From an uncultured Prevotella sp. (GTDB taxonomy: Bacteria > Bacteroidota > Bacteroidia > Bacteroidales > Bacteroidaceae), in NCBI GenBank assembly GCA_937922435.1, contig CAKZVT010000012.1:115971-179970 (forward strand): a DNA stretch of 64,000 bases. Reading direction: 5' to 3'. Below the pieces are notes generated by a model, which was not told the origin of the DNA, ran no database searches, and saw only the letters and a program-made list of their open reading frames with translations. The position numbers and the translations under genes are program-made. Numbering within the stretch: the stretch's first letter is position 1; each line of letters starts with the position of its first letter. This document shows, one piece after another, positions 27,113-36,887 of the stretch.

Positions 27113-27964
27113 ATGAAAAACCTCATTGTAAGAAGCATTACCGGCATTATCTTCGTAACGGCAATCGTCGTCAGCTTCATGGACCCCTTCGCAATGGAAG
27201 CGCTTTTCGCATTGGTTACCGGCCTTACCATCTGGGAATACTGCGGACTGGTGAACAACGTGAAGGGAGTACAGGTGAACCCGCTCATCAGCACCGTTGC
27301 AGGAGTGTACTTCTTCCTCGCCGTCGGCGGCTTCTGCAGCGGCGTAACGCCAACGGGAGCGGTGTTCATACCATACCTACTGACACTTGTCTACCTCTTC
27401 ATCAGCGAGCTTTACGCCAAGACGGAGAATGCAATCAACGACTGGGCGTACACCATGCTCGGCCAGATGTACATCGCCCTGCCCTTCTCCACCATCAACG
27501 TGCTGGCCTTCAACACGACGGAGAACGGCGACATCGCCTTCAACTACCTCGTGCCGCTCTGCGTATTCATCTTCCTTTGGGCCAATGACACGGGCGCATA
27601 CTGCACCGGCTCGCTTTTAGGCAAGCACAAGCTGTTTCCGCGCATCTCGCCGGGCAAGAGCTGGGAAGGCTCTATAGGCGGCGCAATCATCGTGCTCATA
27701 GCGGCTTATTTCATAGGAAGCTACGAGGCAGGACTTAGCTCCGACACTGGCCTTACCGTCATGCAGTGGATGGGATTGGGACTTGTCGTCGTCGTGTTCG
27801 GCACATGGGGCGACCTTGTAGAGTCGCTTTTCAAGCGCACACTCGGCATAAAGGACAGCGGAAACATACTGCCCGGCCACGGCGGAATGCTCGACCGCTT
27901 CGACTCTTCGCTCATGGCGATGCCTGCGTCGGTGGTCTACCTATACTCGCTGACGCTGTTCTGA
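27113..27964 (+). CDS. cdsA: Phosphatidate cytidylyltransferase
   Basis: The 283-residue polytopic membrane protein ends in the CDP-diglyceride synthetase signature, with WANDTGAYCTGSLLGKHKLFPRISPGKSWEGSIGG, then WGDLVESLFKRTLGIKDSGNILPGHGGMLDRFDS. It makes CDP-diacylglycerol from phosphatidate and CTP for phospholipid synthesis. It is the third gene of the rsfS cluster and convergent with the acyltransferase gene. Confidence 0.96.
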   Translation: MKNLIVRSITGIIFVTAIVVSFMDPFAMEALFALVTGLTIWEYCGLVNNVKGVQVNPLISTVAGVYFFLAVGGFCSGVTPTGAVFIPYLLTLVYLFISELYAKTENAINDWAYTMLGQMYIALPFSTINVLAFNTTENGDIAFNYLVPLCVFIFLWANDTGAYCTGSLLGKHKLFPRISPGKSWEGSIGGAIIVLIAAYFIGSYEAGLSSDTGLTVMQWMGLGLVVVVFGTWGDLVESLFKRTLGIKDSGNILPGHGGMLDRFDSSLMAMPASVVYLYSLTLF

Positions 27965-27981
27965 ACCGGCGTAAAGACATT

Positions 27982-28932
27982 TTACGGACGGTTGTACAGC
28001 GGCTTTCCGCTGAACCACCGCGACAACTTCAGCCTGTCCATGACGTAAGCCACGGCAAGGCTGCCAGCCAACACGAAGGCGACTGAAAACAATGTGTAGA
28101 GCGAAGCGGTAGCGTCGAAGGCGAACAATGGTACAAACCGCTTCGTCAAAATGGTGAACATCGGCGAGAAAAGCAATATGGCGAGCGTGTTTGAGCCAAT
28201 GAAGCAGGCCGCGCGCCTTACCTTTTCACCCGATTTATAATATATGCCGAGAGCTATGCTGACGGCAATATAGGTCATGGCTACGCCCGTAAGCGTAGCC
28301 TTGTTCATTTCTTCCTCACCGAAAACGCAGAACAACGCGAAAGGCACGACAGCCAGCAGTGACGGGCGGAACACCTGCATGAACCCCGCGCCGCTCTGCC
28401 TTACGGCCACGCCGGCCATGAAATACACGGCATTAGCCATCTCTACAATGTCCAACAGGCGCGAGGCTGCGTAAAGGCACACGCCCAGCACGCACATGAA
28501 CGGCACAACGCCGAGGCGCGGCCGCAGGCGGTTGACGGCGTAATACACCACGTAGCACACTATGAGCGTGTGCAGATACCAGTACGGCCCGAGCGGATGC
28601 AGCAGCAGCTTGTCCACGAGCACGCCAACGGTAAGGTTGTCAACATGCTCGCGTATGGGCAGCATGGAAGCCGCGACTACGTAACCCGTCTCCATCACAG
28701 CATACGGAATGAAGAGCCACTTCAGCTGGCCGAGCATGCGGCCTACGCCCTTGTCCATGTTGGCAAGGTAGCCGGAGATGAGCAGGAAGGCAGGCATGTG
28801 GAACGTGTAAACCACCTGCTTGGCATACGGGTACATGTCGCCGACGTACACCAGGTGGAACACCACCATCAGTATGATGAACACACATTTAAGGTAATCA
28901 ATCTCCCTTACACGGTTTTGCATGGTTTTCAT
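27982..28932 (-). CDS. Acyltransferase 3 family membrane protein
   Basis: The 316-residue protein begins REIDYLKCVFIILMVVFHLVY, the family signature with the conserved histidine. It continues with MPAFLLISGYLANMD and about ten hydrophobic helices. Such enzymes O-acylate cell-surface sugars or polysaccharides. The start at 28932 (or the ATG at 28923) is preferred over the longer frame at 28959, whose extra residues lack support. Substrate unknown; no glycan cluster is adjacent. Confidence 0.87.
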   Translation of the reverse strand: MKTMQNRVREIDYLKCVFIILMVVFHLVYVGDMYPYAKQVVYTFHMPAFLLISGYLANMDKGVGRMLGQLKWLFIPYAVMETGYVVAASMLPIREHVDNLTVGVLVDKLLLHPLGPYWYLHTLIVCYVVYYAVNRLRPRLGVVPFMCVLGVCLYAASRLLDIVEMANAVYFMAGVAVRQSGAGFMQVFRPSLLAVVPFALFCVFGEEEMNKATLTGVAMTYIAVSIALGIYYKSGEKVRRAACFIGSNTLAILLFSPMFTILTKRFVPLFAFDATASLYTLFSVAFVLAGSLAVAYVMDRLKLSRWFSGKPLYNRP

Positions 28933-29086
28933 AAGCAGCATATCGTCCGCCCACCGCATCGGCGCAGTGCGCAGGCATTGTAAACAAGTATTGCAAAATT
29001 AACCATTTTACGCCTTTTACAGGGCATCCATCCTCCGTTTTTATGATATTTTACGTAAACCGGCAACGGTGCGCTTGCTTGGGGTT

Positions 29087-29178
29087 TTCCAAAAGACGGC
29101 CTTTCGCGCTGCAAAAGGCCCTCTTTTACACGCTGAAAGGTGGCCTTTTGCACGGTAAAAGGCCACCTTTCAGAAAGC
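29087..29178. repeat. Family A palindrome array (copy 8)
   Basis: CCAAAAGACGGCCTTTCG, GCAAAAGGCCCTCTTTTAC, GAAAGGTGGCCTTTTGC and GTAAAAGGCCACCTTTC units lie in the 390-bp gap 28933-29321 after the acyltransferase promoter region. Confidence 0.8.
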
Positions 29179-29280
29179 AATGGTTTACTGGCCTGAAATC
29201 GGCTTCATGACCACTGGCACTCACATTATAATATAATGCCTATTCATGCACCTTTTCCTACGTATGCAATACTAATCCGG

Positions 29281-29313
29281 CTCCCTCCCTTCGGGAGGGT
29301 TGGGGTGGGTGTT
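29281..29313. repeat. Family B palindrome
   Basis: CTCCCTCCC TTC GGGAGGG followed by TTGGGGTGGGTGT lies just downstream of the BACON lipoprotein gene, where it may act as terminator. Confidence 0.75.
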
Positions 29314-29321
29314 TGTCCGCC

Positions 29322-30854
29322 CTACTCCGGCAGTATGGCTACGGATATGGGCGCATAGTCGGCCGGACGGAACCGGCGCAGACCTTGAGATGCCGTCTCC
29401 GTACCGCGGTATGCGGTCGTTCCACCGAAGTTGTAGAGCCGTCCACCGACACATTCCGTCGCGCCATACCAGCTGAACGAGCCGAGCATGCGCAGCTGTT
29501 CGGGCGTGCCGTCGCCCACGGTGTAGCGAGTCACGGCAGTGCCGTCAAAGGCGTATATGCAGCCGTCGGCCACGCCGATGAAGCTGAAGTCGGTCGAGAG
29601 AGAGTCCGCCTTTTCGCACACCGTAGGCTCAAGCGCGCCGTCCTTCACAGCGTATGCCGTGTGCATCAGGTCGTCCATGAGCCATGTAGTGCCGTCGCCA
29701 TCGTGCGTCACGGCCACGTCGGCCAAGTATTCGCCGTGCTCCGCCGTACCGTCAAGCGTAGCCGTGAGGTTGCCGTTGCCGTCCGTGCCGACGGTGTATG
29801 CCTCTATTGTGCCGCCCGTCACCACGTACAGCTTGCCGCCTTCGGCTGCAACGGCGAGCACATTGCCGCTGCGTTGGGCAATCAGAGTCCACGACGTGCC
29901 TGACAGATAGTATATGCCGCCGTCGCCCACGATTACCGGCGTGCCGCCGATGCACGTTCCCGCGCCCTGGCAGGGAATGTCGGCGTAGCGGTGCTCCGTG
30001 CCCGTAGCCGTCTCGTAAGCACGGAACTCATAGCTCGGTGTGGTCTGCTGGTAGCCGAGTTCGGTGTGCTCTATGATGCCTCCGCCGTAATAGATTATGT
30101 CGCCGTCGGTGAAGTGCAGTCCGGCCGACCCCTCGTTGCCAAGCTCTCCGAGGTCGTCGAACACAATGTTCTGCTTCACCCTCAGCGTGTTGACCGACGG
30201 CTCGCCTGCTATCGAGAACTTGCCTTCGGCCACGCCGTTGGCGTCGAGTATGACGTATGGATTGGCCGTGTACGTCTGTCCCTGCTTTACATACGTTATC
30301 GGCTCTTTCGTCGGCGTGGTGGCGTCGGGGTCGGTGAATGAGAACGACGGGCTGGCCGACGCGAGCTGCTGCATGGTGCTTGTAGACTCGCGTCCGTTGT
30401 AAATGTCAACATATATGCCGCCGTCCTTGTAGTATGCCGCCGTTAGCACCACTCCCGGGGCTTCGTCGTCCGCGCCTGCCGGCTGGCGCACTACGAGCTG
30501 CGTAGAGTCAGCCGCGGCCCTCGTGCCCGGCGCTTCGCCGAAGCGTATGTAGCCGATGCGCTCCTTGCCGGTAAGGTTTTTCGCCGCAATCACCTGCACG
30601 CTCTCGCCGCCCTTGCCGCCCATCTGCGACAGTTGCAGCCAGTCGGCCGACGATGTAGCCTCCCACGGCTCGCTGATTGGCACGGTGACGGCCTTCTGTT
30701 CGCCGTCAGACGACAGCTGGAACACGTCTTCATCCACAGGCGGAGGCGTAGGGCCGGGGTCGGGGTTGCCGCCGTCGTCGTCGGCACACGCGGCGAAAGC
30801 CAGCGCGGCGAGCAACGCCACGCAGATAAATGACAGTCTGCTTAACTTCTTCAT
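29322..30854 (-). CDS. BACON-domain lipoprotein
   Basis: The 510-residue protein has a lipoprotein signal (ALLAALAFAAC, cysteine 22), an acidic D/P-rich linker (DDDGGNPDPGPTPPPVDED), and a BACON domain at about 43-115 (QLSSDGEQKAVTVPISEPWEATSSADWLQL). A long beta-rich region then shows repeated short blades (GGIYYLSGTSW, GGKLYVVTGGTIEAYTV, DGCIYAFDGTAVTRYTV, GGRLYNFGG), suggesting a beta-propeller. Probably an outer-membrane-anchored binding protein. No SusC/D pair or glycosidase is adjacent, so the ligand is unknown. Confidence 0.83.
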   Translation of the reverse strand: MKKLSRLSFICVALLAALAFAACADDDGGNPDPGPTPPPVDEDVFQLSSDGEQKAVTVPISEPWEATSSADWLQLSQMGGKGGESVQVIAAKNLTGKERIGYIRFGEAPGTRAAADSTQLVVRQPAGADDEAPGVVLTAAYYKDGGIYVDIYNGRESTSTMQQLASASPSFSFTDPDATTPTKEPITYVKQGQTYTANPYVILDANGVAEGKFSIAGEPSVNTLRVKQNIVFDDLGELGNEGSAGLHFTDGDIIYYGGGIIEHTELGYQQTTPSYEFRAYETATGTEHRYADIPCQGAGTCIGGTPVIVGDGGIYYLSGTSWTLIAQRSGNVLAVAAEGGKLYVVTGGTIEAYTVGTDGNGNLTATLDGTAEHGEYLADVAVTHDGDGTTWLMDDLMHTAYAVKDGALEPTVCEKADSLSTDFSFIGVADGCIYAFDGTAVTRYTVGDGTPEQLRMLGSFSWYGATECVGGRLYNFGGTTAYRGTETASQGLRRFRPADYAPISVAILPE

Positions 30855-31016
30855 AGCTGTATATGTTTTATTGGTTAATAGTTTCCAATTTGCAAATAAA
30901 GCATATTTCCTGCAACCAGCAATAACGGTTTTCCGTTATTTACACGCCCTTTCAGCACACCGCAGGCCGCCGTTGCCACACGGCTGAACGACCGAAACGC
31001 AGGCCGTCTGCAACAC

Positions 31017-31120
31017 GCTGACAGCCAGCATGTTACTGACGGCCTTGCAAAAGGTGGCCTTTCGCCGTGCAAAAGACCATCTTTTACAGTCTAAAAGGCC
31101 ACCTTTTGCAGGCCGAAAGA
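31017..31120. repeat. Family A palindrome array (copy 9)
   Basis: CTGACAGCCAGCATGTTAC (end module) is followed by GCAAAAGGTGGCCTTTCG, GCAAAAGACCATCTTTTAC and AAAAGGCCACCTTTTGC. It ends exactly where MITE-like element 2 begins. Confidence 0.8.
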
Positions 31121-31419
31121 GGTTCATCCGCAGTTTGGGTGCATTGGCATTCGTGGTAATAGGGCCTCGAAGAGGTCCAACTATGCTTAACCGCATGTGG
31201 AGCGAAGCGGAACTTGCGGTATCCGATGGCAATCAATATCGTCCTCGAAGAGGGCGAACAGCAGGCTGCTGTTCGCCCCCTTTGGGGACGTTTGAATTGG
31301 TTTCGGCTTACCGCAAGTTCCGTTCCCTACGGTCACTCCACATGCGGTTAAGCATAGTTCGCCCCCTTCGGGGACGGGATTGGCACCTATACGTTATACA
31401 CAAAAACTGCGGATGAACC
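31121..31419. mobile_element. MITE-like element 2, TIR GGTTCATCCGCA
   Basis: A 299-bp block is bounded by GGTTCATCCGCA (31121-31132) and TGCGGATGAACC (31408-31419). It is flanked by a perfect direct repeat CCGAAAGA at 31113-31120 and 31420-31427. Inside are nested perfect palindromes: 23-bp arms 31179-31201/31337-31359, 14-bp arms 31208-31221/31309-31322 and a 13-bp hairpin around 31246-31272. No plausible gene is encoded. Confidence 0.7.
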
Positions 31420-31514
31420 CCGAAAGACGGCTGATTGGAAACCAGGCGGAAAGCATATTAGGGTTAAAGAATGAAAAAATCATGCGCGGATACCGCCATT
31501 TGGAATTTTTATTG

Positions 31515-31522
31515 TAAGTTTG
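31515..31522 (+). promoter_or_regulatory. Probable -7 box of the flippase-like gene
   Basis: TAAGTTTG matches TAnnTTTG, 21 bases before the GTG start. Confidence 0.5.
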
Positions 31523-31542
31523 CATGAAAATCATTCGACAGC

Positions 31543-32553
31543 GTGAAAACATCATCCATCGTCAACAGCACCGTCAAAATACTGCTGCCGCTCGTGTTCG
31601 GAGGGGCCATCCTGTATTGGATGTACCGCGACTTCGACTTCCGCAGCGTTGACGACATACTGCTGCACGGCATGGACTGGACGTGGATGCTGCTCTCATT
31701 CCCCTTCGGCATACTGGCGCAGATGTTCCGCGGATGGCGCTGGCGGCAGACGCTCGAGCCGCTCGGCGAACACCCGAGGACGGCCACGGCCGTGCATTCC
31801 GTATTCCTGTCTTATGCGGCCAGCCTCGTAGTGCCGCGCATAGGCGAGTTCACGCGGTGCGGAGTGCTCAAGAGATACGACGGCGTATCGTTCCCCAAGG
31901 CCCTCGGCACGGTAGTGACCGAACGCGCCATAGACATGCTGCTCATGGCCGCCGTATGCCTGCTGACGCTCTTCATGCAGATGCGCGTGTTCTCGACGTT
32001 CTTCAGCAAGACGGGCACAAGCATGGACTCCATCCTCGGCAAGTTCTCCGCCACGGGCTACCTTGTCACCGCAGCCTGCGCCGTGGCAGCCCTGCTGCTG
32101 CTCCACATACTGCTGAAAAAGCTGTCGATATATAATAAGGTGAAGGCCACCGTGGGCGGAATATGGCAGGGAGTGATGTCGCTGAAAGACGTAAGGAACG
32201 TCCCCCGGTTCATAGTCTACACCCTGGCCATCTGGCTCTGCTACTTCCTGCACTACTACCTCACGTTCTTCTGCTTCGACTTCACCGCCCACCTGGGCCT
32301 TGAGTGCGCGCTGGTAACGTTCGTAGTGGGCAGCATCGCCGTGATAGTTCCCACGCCCAACGGCGCAGGGCCGTGGCATTTCGCCGTGAAGACCATGCTC
32401 ATACTCTACGGCGTGGCCGACACCGACGCGCTCTACTTCGTGCTAATAGTCCACTCCGTGCAGACCCTGCTCGTAGTGGCTCTCGGAATATACAGCTGGG
32501 CGGCATTGTCGTTCACGAAGAAAAAGTGGGAAGGTGAGAAGGTGGGAAGGTGA
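31543..32553 (+). CDS. Flippase-like integral membrane protein (LPG synthase TM region family)
   Basis: The 336-residue protein has about eight membrane helices and the family segments FGILAQMFRGWRWRQTLEPLG, SLVVPRIGEFTRCGVLKRYDG, VVTERAIDMLLM and VPTPNGAGPWHFAVKTML. It belongs to the UPF0104/aglD family of lipid-handling membrane proteins. The start is GTG at 31543; no in-frame ATG lies nearby. The last ten or so codons (KKWEGEKVGR) and the stop are provided by the family C repeat at 32525-32612. The transported lipid is unknown. Confidence 0.85.
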   Translation: MKTSSIVNSTVKILLPLVFGGAILYWMYRDFDFRSVDDILLHGMDWTWMLLSFPFGILAQMFRGWRWRQTLEPLGEHPRTATAVHSVFLSYAASLVVPRIGEFTRCGVLKRYDGVSFPKALGTVVTERAIDMLLMAAVCLLTLFMQMRVFSTFFSKTGTSMDSILGKFSATGYLVTAACAVAALLLLHILLKKLSIYNKVKATVGGIWQGVMSLKDVRNVPRFIVYTLAIWLCYFLHYYLTFFCFDFTAHLGLECALVTFVVGSIAVIVPTPNGAGPWHFAVKTMLILYGVADTDALYFVLIVHSVQTLLVVALGIYSWAALSFTKKKWEGEKVGR

Positions 32554-32612
32554 GAAAATCCCACGCAGCGGAGTTTTCTCACCCTCTCACCTTCTCACCC
32601 TCTCACCTTCAA
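32525..32612. repeat. Family C inverted repeat (GGTGAGAA type), overlapping a gene end
   Basis: TGGGAAGGTGAGAAGGTGGG and more units are mirrored by TCTCACCCTCTCACCTTCTC and more units. The left arm encodes the C-terminus and stop of the flippase-like gene. Confidence 0.8.
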
Positions 32613-32642
32613 ACACAATAACCCTTTAAAAATTTAATAGCT

Positions 32643-34100
32643 ATGAGTGAAATCAAAAACCTGAAACCCGAGTGCATCTGGCGCAACTTCTACGCGCTGA
32701 CACAAGTTCCGCGCCCGTCGGGCCACCTCGAAAAAGTGCAGCAGTTCCTGCTCGACTTCGCCAAAAACATAGGCGTTGAGGCGTTCAAGGACGAGGCCGA
32801 GAACATCGTAATGCGCAAACCTGCCACCCCGGGCATGGAGAACCGCAAGACGGTAATACTGCAAGCGCACATGGACATGGTGCCGCAGAAGGAGAAAGAC
32901 AGCACACACAACTTCGAGACCGACCCCATACAGACCTACATTGACGGCGAATGGGTCAAGGCGAAGGGCACTACCCTCGGCGCTGACGACGGCCTCGGAG
33001 TGGCCGCAATAATGGCCGTAATGGAGGCGAAAGACCTGAAGCACGGGCCTATCGAGGCGCTCATCACAGCCGACGAGGAAACCGGCATGTACGGCGCGAA
33101 CGCCCTGCCGGCCGGCGAACTGGAAGGAGAAATCCTGCTCAACCTCGACACCGAGGAAGAGGGCGAACTCATAATAGGCAGCGCGGGCGGCGTTGACATC
33201 ACCGCCACGCTGGAATACAAGGAGGAGGAAACCGACAAGGAGGACGTGGCCGTGCGCCTTACCGTGAAGGGACTGAAGGGCGGACACTCCGGACTTGAAA
33301 TCTCGGCAGGCCGCGGAAACGCCAACAAGATGCTCGTGCGCATCGTCCGCGAGGCCATAGCCGACGACGAGGCGCGCCTCGCATCATGGCACGGAGGCAA
33401 CATGCGCAACGCCATTCCGCGCGAGGCCGAGGCCGTACTCACACTGCCGAAGGAGAACAAGGCCGACCTTGAAGAGCTTGTCGCCGACTACCGCGAGACG
33501 TTTAACGAAGAGTACAAGGACATCGAAGGCAACATCGAAGTTACGCTGGAAGACGTAGAACTGCCTGCCAACGTAGTGCCGCAGGAAATACAGGACAACC
33601 TCGTTGACGCCATCTACGCGGCGCACGACGGCGTATGGCGCTACATTCCGTCAATACCAGGCATCGTGGAGACATCGTCAAACCTCGCAATCGTTGACAT
33701 CGAGGGCGGCAAGGCGGCAGTGAAAATACTGGCGCGCAGCTCCAGCGAGACGAAGAAGGACGAGCTGGCAACATCGCTCGAAAGCTGTTTCAACATGGCC
33801 GGAATGAAGGTTGAGCTTAGCGGAGCTTACGGCGGATGGGACCCCAACACGAAGAGCGAGCTCATCAAGCGCATGCGCAAAATATACAACGACCTCTTCG
33901 GCAACGAGCCTACTGTACAGGTGGTGCACGCAGGACTGGAGTGCAGCATCATACTCTCCAAGTATCCGGGACTCGACATCTGTTCGTTCGGCCCGACGCT
34001 GAAGTCGCCCCACACCCCGAACGAGCGCGCCTTCTGGCCCTCGACGACGAAGTTCTGGGACTTGCTCGTCAAGACTCTTGAGGAAATCCCCGAGAAGTAA
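32643..34100 (+). CDS. pepD: Aminoacyl-histidine dipeptidase (cytosolic non-specific dipeptidase)
   Basis: The 485-residue protein is an M20-family zinc peptidase. Metal ligands lie in LQAHMDMVPQK, GADDGLGVAA, TADEETGMYG and further downstream, with a lid domain containing GGHSGLEISAGRGNANK. Length and order match PepD, which splits dipeptides such as Xaa-His in the cytoplasm. It is followed by the left repeat of the restriction-modification island. Confidence 0.93.
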   Translation: MSEIKNLKPECIWRNFYALTQVPRPSGHLEKVQQFLLDFAKNIGVEAFKDEAENIVMRKPATPGMENRKTVILQAHMDMVPQKEKDSTHNFETDPIQTYIDGEWVKAKGTTLGADDGLGVAAIMAVMEAKDLKHGPIEALITADEETGMYGANALPAGELEGEILLNLDTEEEGELIIGSAGGVDITATLEYKEEETDKEDVAVRLTVKGLKGGHSGLEISAGRGNANKMLVRIVREAIADDEARLASWHGGNMRNAIPREAEAVLTLPKENKADLEELVADYRETFNEEYKDIEGNIEVTLEDVELPANVVPQEIQDNLVDAIYAAHDGVWRYIPSIPGIVETSSNLAIVDIEGGKAAVKILARSSSETKKDELATSLESCFNMAGMKVELSGAYGGWDPNTKSELIKRMRKIYNDLFGNEPTVQVVHAGLECSIILSKYPGLDICSFGPTLKSPHTPNERAFWPSTTKFWDLLVKTLEEIPEK

Positions 34101-34126
34101 CACCGCAACCCATAATCACACATTTT

Positions 34127-34240
34127 CCGAAAGGCCACCTTTTACGCTGTAAAAGGTGGCCTTTCAGCGTGTAAAAGAGCACGTTTTGCAAGGCGATTGA
34201 CGGCATATTGCCTATGCACTGATATTCAGCGAGTTATCAT
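34127..34240. repeat. Family A array (copy 10), left border of the RM island
   Basis: The 74 bases at 34130-34203 are identical to 38001-38074, including AAAGGCCACCTTTTACG, GTAAAAGGTGGCCTTTCAG and GCAAGGCGATTGACGG. The array continues with CTGATATTCAGCGAGTTATC, an end module absent beyond the right copy. Confidence 0.9.
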
Positions 34241-34350
34241 ACGAGAATAATATCGATTATAAAAACAACTGGCACGGCAACAGTATATCCCAACCTTTAA
34301 ATATCAAAGCACACTATACAAAACACAGATAGAAAATAAACATGAAATAT

Positions 34351-34382
34351 CTTGCCGTTTTGACAACTTTGGCATATCTTTG
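34351..34382 (+). promoter_or_regulatory. Bacteroidetes-type promoter of the RM operon
   Basis: CTTG at 34351-34354 and TATCTTTG at 34375-34382 with a 20-base spacer. The leader to the ATG at 34398 is only about 10 bases. Confidence 0.65.
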
Positions 34383-34397
34383 CACTTACATTCTATT

Positions 34398-36887
34398 ATG
34401 GGCAACAAAAAATCACAACATACATTTATCGACCTCTTTTCTGGTTGCGGCGGCCTGTCCCTGGGATTTGAAATGGCCGGCTACCAATGCTTGTTGGCCA
34501 TCGACAACTGGCAAGATGCGCTCACTACATACACATTTAACAACCCTGAGGTAAATACATTATGCGCCGACTTGTCCATAATAAACCCTCAAGACATAAA
34601 AGATGAATACGGTTTGCATGGGGTTGACGTTATAATCGGAGGACCGCCGTGCCAAGGTTTTTCCGTTGCAGGCAAAAGGGATGTCAATGACAAGCGAAAC
34701 AAGCTGTACAAAAGTTTCGTGGAATTTGTCAAGGCATTTTCTCCCAAAGCATTCGTTATGGAAAACGTACCTAACATACTTAGCATGGGAAACGGCACCA
34801 TCAAGGACTCCATTCTTAATGATTTTGAATGCTTAGGATACAAAGTCACTTATAAAGTGCTAACCGCATCCGATTATGGAGTACCCCAAAAGCGCCGCAG
34901 GGCAGTATTTGTAGGAATGAAAGACGGCAAAGAATATGAGTTTCCTAACATATTGACACATACACCAATAACATCAAAAGAAGCCCTTTCCGACTTGCCC
35001 GAACATTCATTGGCGGACGGTGCAGCATACGCGTCACCGCCGGAAAGCGAATATCAGAAGTCAATGAGACGCGGAAGCAAGGGAATATACAACCATGACA
35101 CAACCGAGCATGAACGGAAAACAAAGGACATAATAGCACTTGTTCCTGACGGCGGTAACTACAAAGACTTGCCAGAAGAGCTGCAACATACAAGGAAAGT
35201 ACACATTGCCTGGACACGCATGAACAGTCAAAAGCCAAGTATGACAATTGATACGGGACACAGGCATCATTTCCATTACCAATACAACCGCATTCCAACG
35301 GTAAGGGAATCGGCAAGGATACAATCATTCCCCGACAAATTCATATTCAAATGCAGCAAGACAAGCCAATACAAACAAGTGGGAAATGCCGTTCCGCCAT
35401 TGCTGGCAAAAGCAATTGCCGTAAAATTAGAAGAATGTTTGGATAATAATAGCGACATGGACAAGAATGCGAAAGACAACCAGTCAAAGACATACATTGT
35501 GCCTGAAGAATTCTATTTCAGGCTTCACCACGTGCGCCCTAGATTCAAGAACGATGTCGAAAACGTGTTGCTTTACATTGCAAACATCTGCAACAACCTA
35601 GACGAAGCCCCAATTAAGGAGTATAATACGAATATATCCAACGCCATAAGGATGTATCCTGGCAATGAATGTGTTGCAAACAAAACCATACAAAACTGGC
35701 GAACAGAGATAGCAGCCTTATTCGGTTTCTATATAGAAGACAAAAAGGCCGGAGTTACAAAAACGGGGAATATGGCAAGGTTTCTTTCCACAAGTGGAGA
35801 CCTTATACAATTTTTCAAGTTCTTTATACTTAAATTTCAATATCCGGGAGGACATATCAAGGCAAAATACGCCAAAGAGATAATAGATAAAGGCATAAAG
35901 TTCAAACCTGCCCAATACATCTTGACGCTATTGCATGAAGCCGACACGTACATAGGCAAACCGCTCGGCATCAGCAAGGCGGAAGCGACACATTGTATAT
36001 TCAACGACCTGCGGGTAACACGAGACAACAGGAATGTTAGGGATGTCATAGACTTGATAACCGACAACCGCAAAAAGAAACTGAAATATGAATCGGCCGG
36101 TGATGTTATAAGGTACGCCGGAGACATCCTTGACTACATGGTATTAGCTAACATCTTAAAGGAAAGCCATAACTATTATTATCTTAACAGGGCTGAAAAT
36201 GAGACCATCCTGGCACTTATAAACAGCACAGAAACATTCCAAGGCTATAACTTCGCTTATGAAAGAGACTCAAACTTACAAGAAATTTCGGCAATAGAGC
36301 CCCTATGGTTTGAATACGTAAACACCGGGCTTGACACAAGCCTATTCAAAACAGACATAAGCAATTACATCCATGACGAGGAAAACGAAACAGATTATTT
36401 GCATATAATAAAGAATAAAATAGAAGAAGTATTCCATTCATCAAGTACAAAAGAAATCGGCGATTTGGGTGAAGCCCTCATCATCGGACATGAAAAAGTA
36501 CGCGTGAAGGAGGGCGGCAGGGAAGACCTGCTACACTTGATAAAGAAGATACCAACAGCTTTAGCCGTTGGATACGACATACAAAGCGTAGAATTAGACC
36601 AGCGTAAAAGGTTTATTGAAGTAAAAACCACTATCAGCAACAAGCCCATCAACTTCTATTCGTTCCACATGACACCCAACGAATGGGATACTGCAAACTC
36701 GACAAACGACAGGTATTTCGTTTACAGGCTTATGATATCGAGAAAAGAAATGACCGTATATATCCTTCAAGACCCTGTCGGTTTATACAAGAAAGACAAG
36801 ATAAACATGACTCCAAGAAACGGTGCGGAAATTAGCTTCAACGTATCCGTATGTGAGAAAACAAAGCTTTTAATATGGCAAGAATGA
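34398..36887 (+). CDS. DNA cytosine-5 methyltransferase fused to a DUF3883/PD-(D/E)XK-like nuclease domain
   Basis: The 829-residue protein has a complete C5 methyltransferase at about 1-345: FIDLFSGCGGLSLGFEMAG (motif I), GGPPCQGFSVAGKRD with the catalytic cysteine near residue 84, VMENVPNI, QKRRRAVFVG and QVGNAVPPLLAKAIA (motif X). A helical middle region (about 360-680) has no recognised family. The last 150 residues show DLGEALI, GYDIQSVEL and RFIEVKTT near residue 740, as in DUF3883 restriction nucleases. It may thus be a single-chain restriction-modification enzyme. Base composition is more AT-rich than neighbouring genes, suggesting transfer. ATG at 34398 is chosen because the longer frame overlaps the promoter. 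Confidence 0.87.
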   Translation: MGNKKSQHTFIDLFSGCGGLSLGFEMAGYQCLLAIDNWQDALTTYTFNNPEVNTLCADLSIINPQDIKDEYGLHGVDVIIGGPPCQGFSVAGKRDVNDKRNKLYKSFVEFVKAFSPKAFVMENVPNILSMGNGTIKDSILNDFECLGYKVTYKVLTASDYGVPQKRRRAVFVGMKDGKEYEFPNILTHTPITSKEALSDLPEHSLADGAAYASPPESEYQKSMRRGSKGIYNHDTTEHERKTKDIIALVPDGGNYKDLPEELQHTRKVHIAWTRMNSQKPSMTIDTGHRHHFHYQYNRIPTVRESARIQSFPDKFIFKCSKTSQYKQVGNAVPPLLAKAIAVKLEECLDNNSDMDKNAKDNQSKTYIVPEEFYFRLHHVRPRFKNDVENVLLYIANICNNLDEAPIKEYNTNISNAIRMYPGNECVANKTIQNWRTEIAALFGFYIEDKKAGVTKTGNMARFLSTSGDLIQFFKFFILKFQYPGGHIKAKYAKEIIDKGIKFKPAQYILTLLHEADTYIGKPLGISKAEATHCIFNDLRVTRDNRNVRDVIDLITDNRKKKLKYESAGDVIRYAGDILDYMVLANILKESHNYYYLNRAENETILALINSTETFQGYNFAYERDSNLQEISAIEPLWFEYVNTGLDTSLFKTDISNYIHDEENETDYLHIIKNKIEEVFHSSSTKEIGDLGEALIIGHEKVRVKEGGREDLLHLIKKIPTALAVGYDIQSVELDQRKRFIEVKTTISNKPINFYSFHMTPNEWDTANSTNDRYFVYRLMISRKEMTVYILQDPVGLYKKDKINMTPRNGAEISFNVSVCEKTKLLIWQE

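Noticed and set aside
31030..31416. A 128-codon frame across the 31-kb gap.
   Set aside because: It lies within family A copy 9 and the MITE-like element, with composition set by the palindromes.
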